10,159 nt of DNA from Conus ventricosus. Taxonomy: Eukaryota; Mollusca; Gastropoda; Neogastropoda; Conidae. The stretch spans positions 78,951 through 89,109 of the forward strand of contig JAFLJL010004274.1 in the NCBI GenBank assembly GCA_018398815.1. The letters are read 5' to 3'. The position numbers and the translations under genes are program-made. Below are positions 6,897 to 10,159 of this stretch, piece after piece. Under the pieces are notes generated by a model, which saw only the letters and a program-made list of their open reading frames with translations, made no database searches and was not told the DNA's origin. Positions within the stretch are counted from its first letter, which is position 1, and every line of letters begins with the position of its first letter.

Positions 6897-7822
6897 ATGA
6901 CAAGACCAAAAAATGTAAACATACTGCAGTGGAATTGCAGATCAATATCAACAAATATTCTGGAGCTGATTCAACCTCTCTCAGATCATACTTACCAAGC
7001 ATTAGTATTACAATCTCTTAATGTACATGAACAAAAGCTTCCAAAAATCCAAAACTTTTACTACCCACCAATATACCAAAACAATGATGAAACGGGAAGG
7101 GTTGGTACCGCATTGTACATTCGACAAAATGTAGAATACCTCGAAACAGATACACCTTTTTCAAAAGACATTAAAAACATAAATGCTTGTGCAGTAAAAG
7201 CAAAATTCCATGGATCATTGATACTTAACATATTGTCGGTTTATTTGCCAAAAGTTCCTGACAATCAAAACACAGAGTGGATTCGTACTTTACAAGACCA
7301 AAACGATAAGTGGCTAATTGCAGGTGATTTCAATTCACACGCCCCCTTTTGGGATAATGAGTGCAAAATCATAACGCATAACAGATTCCTTGAAAATGTA
7401 GTAGACTCTTCACTCTGTATACTGAATGATGGTAGTGTCACTCGAATCCCGGATATTTCATATCATCGGGCTTCAGCGATAGACCTAACTCTCATGTCGG
7501 CTGCAATCGCTCCAAGTTGTGAATGGGACACATTTAAAGACTCTCTAGGCAGTGATCATTTACCAATAGTTATTTCCATCAAAGTAAAACAAACTAGTTC
7601 TGATCTCACAAAAGATCAAATCCCAAAATTTAACTACAACAAAGCTGATTGGGATAGATTTGAAAACATGCTTTCTATTTGCAATTGCGAGGCATGATGG
7701 TTGATGATGTTGATGATGTTGATACAAGCTACATGAAATTTGTTGATGCTGTTTTGCGTGCAGCTGAGCTTTCAATCCCTAAATGTAATCCTGATAAAAC
7801 AAAAAATATACAGGAAATGTTT
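6897..7822 (+). pseudogene. ORF2, 5' part: APE-like endonuclease domain and linker
   Basis: This is the N-terminal quarter of ORF2 in opposite orientation to the rest. The start ATG at 6897 is followed at once by NVNILQWNCRSI, as usual for LINE endonucleases. Exonuclease-endonuclease-phosphatase motifs follow in order: WNCRSI (Asn), LIAGDFNSHAPFWDNE (7316-7363, Asp and Asn), SAIDLTLMS (near 7475) and GSDHLPIVI (Ser-Asp-His at 7551-7559). The motif II glutamate, normally Q-E, is Ser here (VLQSLNV, Ser codon 7014-7016), which should abolish metal-dependent nicking. The frame stays open to a TGA at 7695-7697, then shifts by one and continues as VDTSYMKFVDAVLRAAELSI to KTKNIQEMF, ending at 7822 where GT repeat begins. 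The RT expected next is on the other strand from 6097. The frame is far cleaner than in the RT part. Confidence 0.93.
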
Positions 7823-7834
7823 GGTGTGTGTGTG

Positions 7835-7915
<81 letters not shown>

Positions 7916-7916
7916 T
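7823..7916. repeat. (GT)n microsatellite, right target flank of the retrotransposon
   Basis: About 90 bp of GT with one TTG interruption at 7834-7837, beginning exactly where the ORF2 linker stops. The open frames that run into it as Cys-Val repeats are artefacts. It is the probable right half of the insertion target. Confidence 0.95.
7826..7838. repeat. candidate right target-site duplication
   Basis: This copy of gtgtgtgtgttgt matches 2934-2946. It is separated from the element end by only three bases of further GT-type sequence. The match is supportive but low in complexity. Confidence 0.45.
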
Positions 7917-7957
7917 GTGACTATCTTTTCTCTTAACCTGTTTGCATCTCTGGCTCA

Positions 7958-8113
7958 CTCTGTCTGTCTGTCTGTCTGTCTTTGCTCTTACCCCCCCCCC
8001 CCCCCTCTCTCTCTTCTCTTTCTCAAATAATTTATCATTCTATCTACCTATCTATCTGTCTATCTGTCTATCTATCTATCTGACTGTCTGTCTGTCTGTC
8101 TGTCTGTCTCTAA

Positions 8114-8170
<57 letters not shown>
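7958..8170. repeat. compound TCTG / C15 / TATC / GTCT / CT microsatellite
   Basis: In order: (TCTG)n about 7959-7981, fifteen C at 7991-8005, a short CT tract, (TATC)n about 8040-8080, (TGTC)n about 8083-8109, and (CT)n about 8114-8169 with two interruptions. The order (CTGT then CT) resembles the array at 2438-2628. Confidence 0.95.
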
Positions 8171-8171
<1 letters not shown>

Positions 8172-9297
8172 GACATACAAACAGAACGAATCATATGATT
8201 CTATAACTTTTCTATTCTTTCGACTTACGACTGGCCTTCTCTAGGGAGTATGAAGAGGAGGACATATCGGAAAGAATGAACTCAGTTATATGCTGACTAG
8301 TTGAACATGTCGAAGTGGTCAAAGTCATTCGTACATGCCACAACGAGAATCTCTTCTAACCTTTCGCCAAACGGCTTGATCTCAGAAATGCTGGTAGTAT
8401 TATCACAAAAGGAGTTTTTTTTTCTCCTCACGTTTTGAGACAAACGCGCTCTTTTGGATCAAGCCAACATCATCCGTGTGACCAAGCCGGTCAGCGAAAG
8501 CTGTGGAGAGATGTTCCCTTTGGCATGTACCGATGACTCTTCGTCTTAATCAGATCGCCGTGTTTGATGTGCGCTTCGTCCTTTTTTGTGGCGCAGTGTC
8601 CATCCATGTTGGAGAACTGAATGGTTTTTATTTCGTATTTAGATGCTAGCTGTAGGTCCGTTTCCTTCTCTTAAGCCGTAACCAGGAGAAGACAGTCACG
8701 TGGTCACATATCTATAACTACTGAGTCACTCCCTGCCAGCAAACGTGCCCACTGTTGCCCTGATAGTGCCCCCCCCCCCTCCCCTTTTCCCATCTCATCG
8801 CAATATTTTGGTTTCTCAGAGGAGGAGGTTTCTGTTCCGCGGCCATGGCAACCATTGACGATTTTTTTCCCCTGACAGAACCATGACAAAGGGAGAATGC
8901 CCTGGAGTGCCTTGAAGGAAACGAAATGTATTTTGGGCAGCTCCGGTCCGTCTGAAAAGGCTCATTGAGAGGACACTATATCCCTTGATGGGATGAACAT
9001 ACTGGGGGGAGGAGAGGCACGGTTCCCCTCTTTGTGTGTGTGGCAGCCCATAAAAACCTATAGACTTTGCGCTGGGCCAGCGCTGCGTTCAAAACAGTTC
9101 TGGCGTTGACAACGTTTGTCTTGAAACAAGCACAGTCAGAGGAATCGAACACAGGGCATGGCGTGTTGGTCCGCTGACGGTACCAAGTCGCCCAAATGTT
9201 CATTTGTTTGTCATTGGATGTCGTTATGTAAACGGAAGTAAAACGGTTTTGTGTCTTCGTCAATCAAGCACATTTTTCACCTATTTCATGGACCTAT

Positions 9298-9302
<5 letters not shown>
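8171..9302. other. unique intergenic DNA, no gene recognised
   Basis: About 1.1 kb of single-copy sequence. The longest open frames (61 codons at 8704-8889 and 95 codons at 8976-9263, both minus strand) show no domain, conserved motif or compositional sign of coding. There is a C9 run near 8770 and a perfect 7-bp hairpin, gcgctgg-g-ccagcgc, near 9069. The only feature of possible interest is the tRNA-like stretch listed next. Confidence 0.55.
9125..9193 (-). other. weak tRNA-like stretch, possible SINE head
   Basis: On the minus strand the sequence reads gggcgacttggtaccgtcag and later gtgttcgattcc. The second matches the RNA polymerase III B box pattern G-T/A-T-C-R-A-N-N-C, and the first loosely resembles an A box region about 35-40 bp upstream, a tRNA-like spacing. 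No cloverleaf with paired acceptor ends can be drawn by eye, so it is not a functional tRNA. A decayed tRNA-derived SINE is one possibility and chance is another. Confidence 0.2.
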
Positions 9303-9338
<36 letters not shown>

Positions 9339-9342
9339 GCGC

Positions 9343-9437
<95 letters not shown>

Positions 9438-9452
9438 CACTAGCGCGCGCGT
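9303..9452. repeat. compound CT / GT / GC microsatellite
   Basis: (CT)n at 9303-9334, (GT)n at 9345-9433, and a short alternating GC run at 9443-9451. The GT-GC part is again a Z-DNA-prone alternating tract, mirroring in reverse order the GC-GT array at 2629-2760. Confidence 0.96.
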
Positions 9453-9529
9453 GGGTGTGCGAATGTAAAGATGTTCCGTGATAATCTTTTGTTTCTTTGT
9501 TTTCAAACAGAACTGGCATAGTCATTCAT

Positions 9530-9599
9530 TCTCTCTCTCTCTCTCTCTCTCCTCCTCTCTCTCTCTCTCCTCTCTCTCCTCTCTCTCTCTCTCTCCTCT
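9530..9599. repeat. imperfect (CT)n microsatellite
   Basis: CT repeats interrupted several times by an extra C (cctcct, ctcctc), consistent with an older tract accumulating point and slip changes. Confidence 0.95.
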
Positions 9600-9629
9600 G
9601 TGCAAATAAAAACACAAATAGATCTTTCT

Positions 9630-9676
9630 CTTGATATATCTATATCTATCTCTATTTGTCCATCTATCTATCTATC

Positions 9677-9749
<73 letters not shown>

Positions 9750-9750
9750 T
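9630..9750. repeat. (ATCT)n-(GT)n microsatellite
   Basis: ATCT-like words from about 9636 become a clean (ATCT)n at 9662-9677, followed by about 70 bp of GT ending at tgtggtgtg. Confidence 0.95.
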
Positions 9751-9807
9751 GTGTTTGATTTGATTGATTTAATTTAGAGTCTGTTCACAACGATGGTGAT
9801 ATTAGAC

Positions 9808-9858
9808 TTTAAAAATTTAAAAAAAAATTAAAAAATAAATAAATAAAATAAAAAAACC
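9808..9858. repeat. A-rich tract with (AAAT)n
   Basis: Runs of A separated by single T (aaaaaataaataaataaaat) in low-complexity AT-rich DNA. It could be the tail of a decayed retroelement on the plus strand, but no element body is recognisable upstream. Confidence 0.7.
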
Positions 9859-9867
9859 CACCTTATA

Positions 9868-9963
9868 TACATGTGTGTTTGTGTGTAAGTGCGTTATATG
9901 AGAGTGTGTGAGCGCGAGTGTGCGTGTGCGTGCGTGCCTGCATGTGCGCACCCGTGTGTGTAT

Positions 9964-10007
<44 letters not shown>

Positions 10008-10075
10008 AGAGAGAGAGAGAGTGAGTGTGTGGTGGTGTGGTGGGGTGTGGGTGTGGGTGTGTGTGTGAGCGCGCG
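9868..10075. repeat. GT/GC-rich and (GA)n compound low-complexity region
   Basis: Imperfect GT with CG steps (9871-9962), then (GA)n at about 9964-10021 with several interruptions, then GTG-rich sequence (tggtggtgtggtggggtgtg) to 10070. All open frames here are repeat artefacts. The GGTGTGGGTG part is G-rich but lacks four clear G3 runs. Confidence 0.92.
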
Positions 10076-10159
10076 GACACAAATACATGAAAGTTTGCCT
10101 ATTAACGACCAAACATAATTATAAAACTGATAAATCAATACACAAATAATAATAACAAA

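Larger units (their letters stand above)
2947..7822 (-). mobile_element. 5'-inverted non-LTR retrotransposon (I superfamily, Nimb/I-like)
   Basis: A LINE copy of about 4.9 kb in two opposed parts. The 3' part (ORF2 from the endonuclease-RT linker to the stop, plus the 3' UTR) lies on the minus strand, 6097 to 2947. The 5' part (end of ORF1, spacer, ORF2 endonuclease) lies on the plus strand, 6098 to 7822. In element order the pieces are ORF1, endonuclease, RT, RNase H and Cys/His motif, all expected of one I-superfamily element. The plus part ends in acaggaaatgttt and the minus part begins with aaatgtttcctgt. Overlaying the shared aaatgttt restores one ORF2 frame across the break. In minus-strand order this gives flank, inverted 5' piece with its internal end outermost, then sense 3' piece, which is the geometry of twin priming. 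Clade assignment comes from domain content only and is tentative. Confidence 0.85.

Noticed and set aside
6704..7021. 105-codon plus-strand open frame with a hydrophobic stretch
   Set aside because: It overlaps the start of the endonuclease ORF in another phase and comes from the T-rich spacer.
3188..7822. Retroviral or LTR retrotransposon origin, or a retron or diversity-generating element
   Set aside because: RT block wording, an APE-like endonuclease at the ORF2 N-terminus, RNase H after RT, and no LTRs or protease all indicate a LINE.
2947..7822. Two separate LINE insertions in opposite orientation
   Set aside because: It remains possible, but the parts do not overlap in content, are complementary, and join in frame at one shared 8-mer, which two independent truncations would rarely produce.
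9065..9085. Short perfect hairpin gcgctgg-g-ccagcgc as a terminator or RNA element
   Set aside because: Seven-base arms occur by chance at this scale, and there is no adjacent gene.

Overview
The window looks like non-coding, repeat-rich DNA from an animal nuclear genome, most likely a mollusc and perhaps a gastropod. That guess rests on several long GT, GA, CT and CTGT microsatellites within 10 kb, low overall GC, minisatellites, and a non-LTR retrotransposon whose ORF2 carries endonuclease, reverse transcriptase and RNase H (I superfamily, resembling the Nimb/I clades common in molluscs). The organism call is an inference. I see no host protein-coding gene, rRNA, CRISPR or bacterial operon structure.

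Layout. Positions 1-208 hold about three copies of a 70-bp tandem repeat. Positions 630-1012 hold a degenerate minisatellite of about 43 bp, and 1057-1865 hold fifteen copies of a 54-bp minisatellite. Positions 1866-2946 are single-copy sequence broken by GA, CT/CTGT, GC/GT and GT-G13 microsatellites. Positions 2947-7822 are one degraded non-LTR retrotransposon. Positions 7823-8170 are a compound microsatellite, 8171-9302 mostly unannotatable unique DNA with one weak tRNA-like stretch, and 9303-10075 again largely microsatellite.

The retrotransposon is the main content. Its 3' part (reverse transcriptase, RNase H, a C-terminal Cys/His motif and the 3' UTR) lies on the minus strand from about 6097 down to 2947. 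Its 5' part (the C-terminal end of an SGNH-esterase-like ORF1, a spacer, and the ORF2 endonuclease) lies on the plus strand from about 6098 to 7822. The two parts meet head to head. When the plus-strand end at 7822 is compared with the minus-strand start at 6097, they share the 8-mer aaatgttt, and the ORF2 reading frame passes from one to the other without a shift. This is the layout expected of a single element with a 5' inversion, as produced by twin priming. A 13-bp sequence, gtgtgtgtgttgt, occurs just outside both ends, suggesting insertion into a GT microsatellite.

ORF2 in the 3' part is broken by about a dozen frameshifts, many at short homopolymers, but I found only one in-frame stop. 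In life an intact copy would encode an ORF1 RNA-binding/esterase-type protein and an ORF2 that nicks DNA and reverse-transcribes its own RNA; this copy cannot do so. I did not find a convincing new biological system here. The best leads are the cleanly reconstructable inversion, the possible microsatellite targeting, and the pairing of an SGNH-type ORF1 with an RNase H-bearing ORF2.
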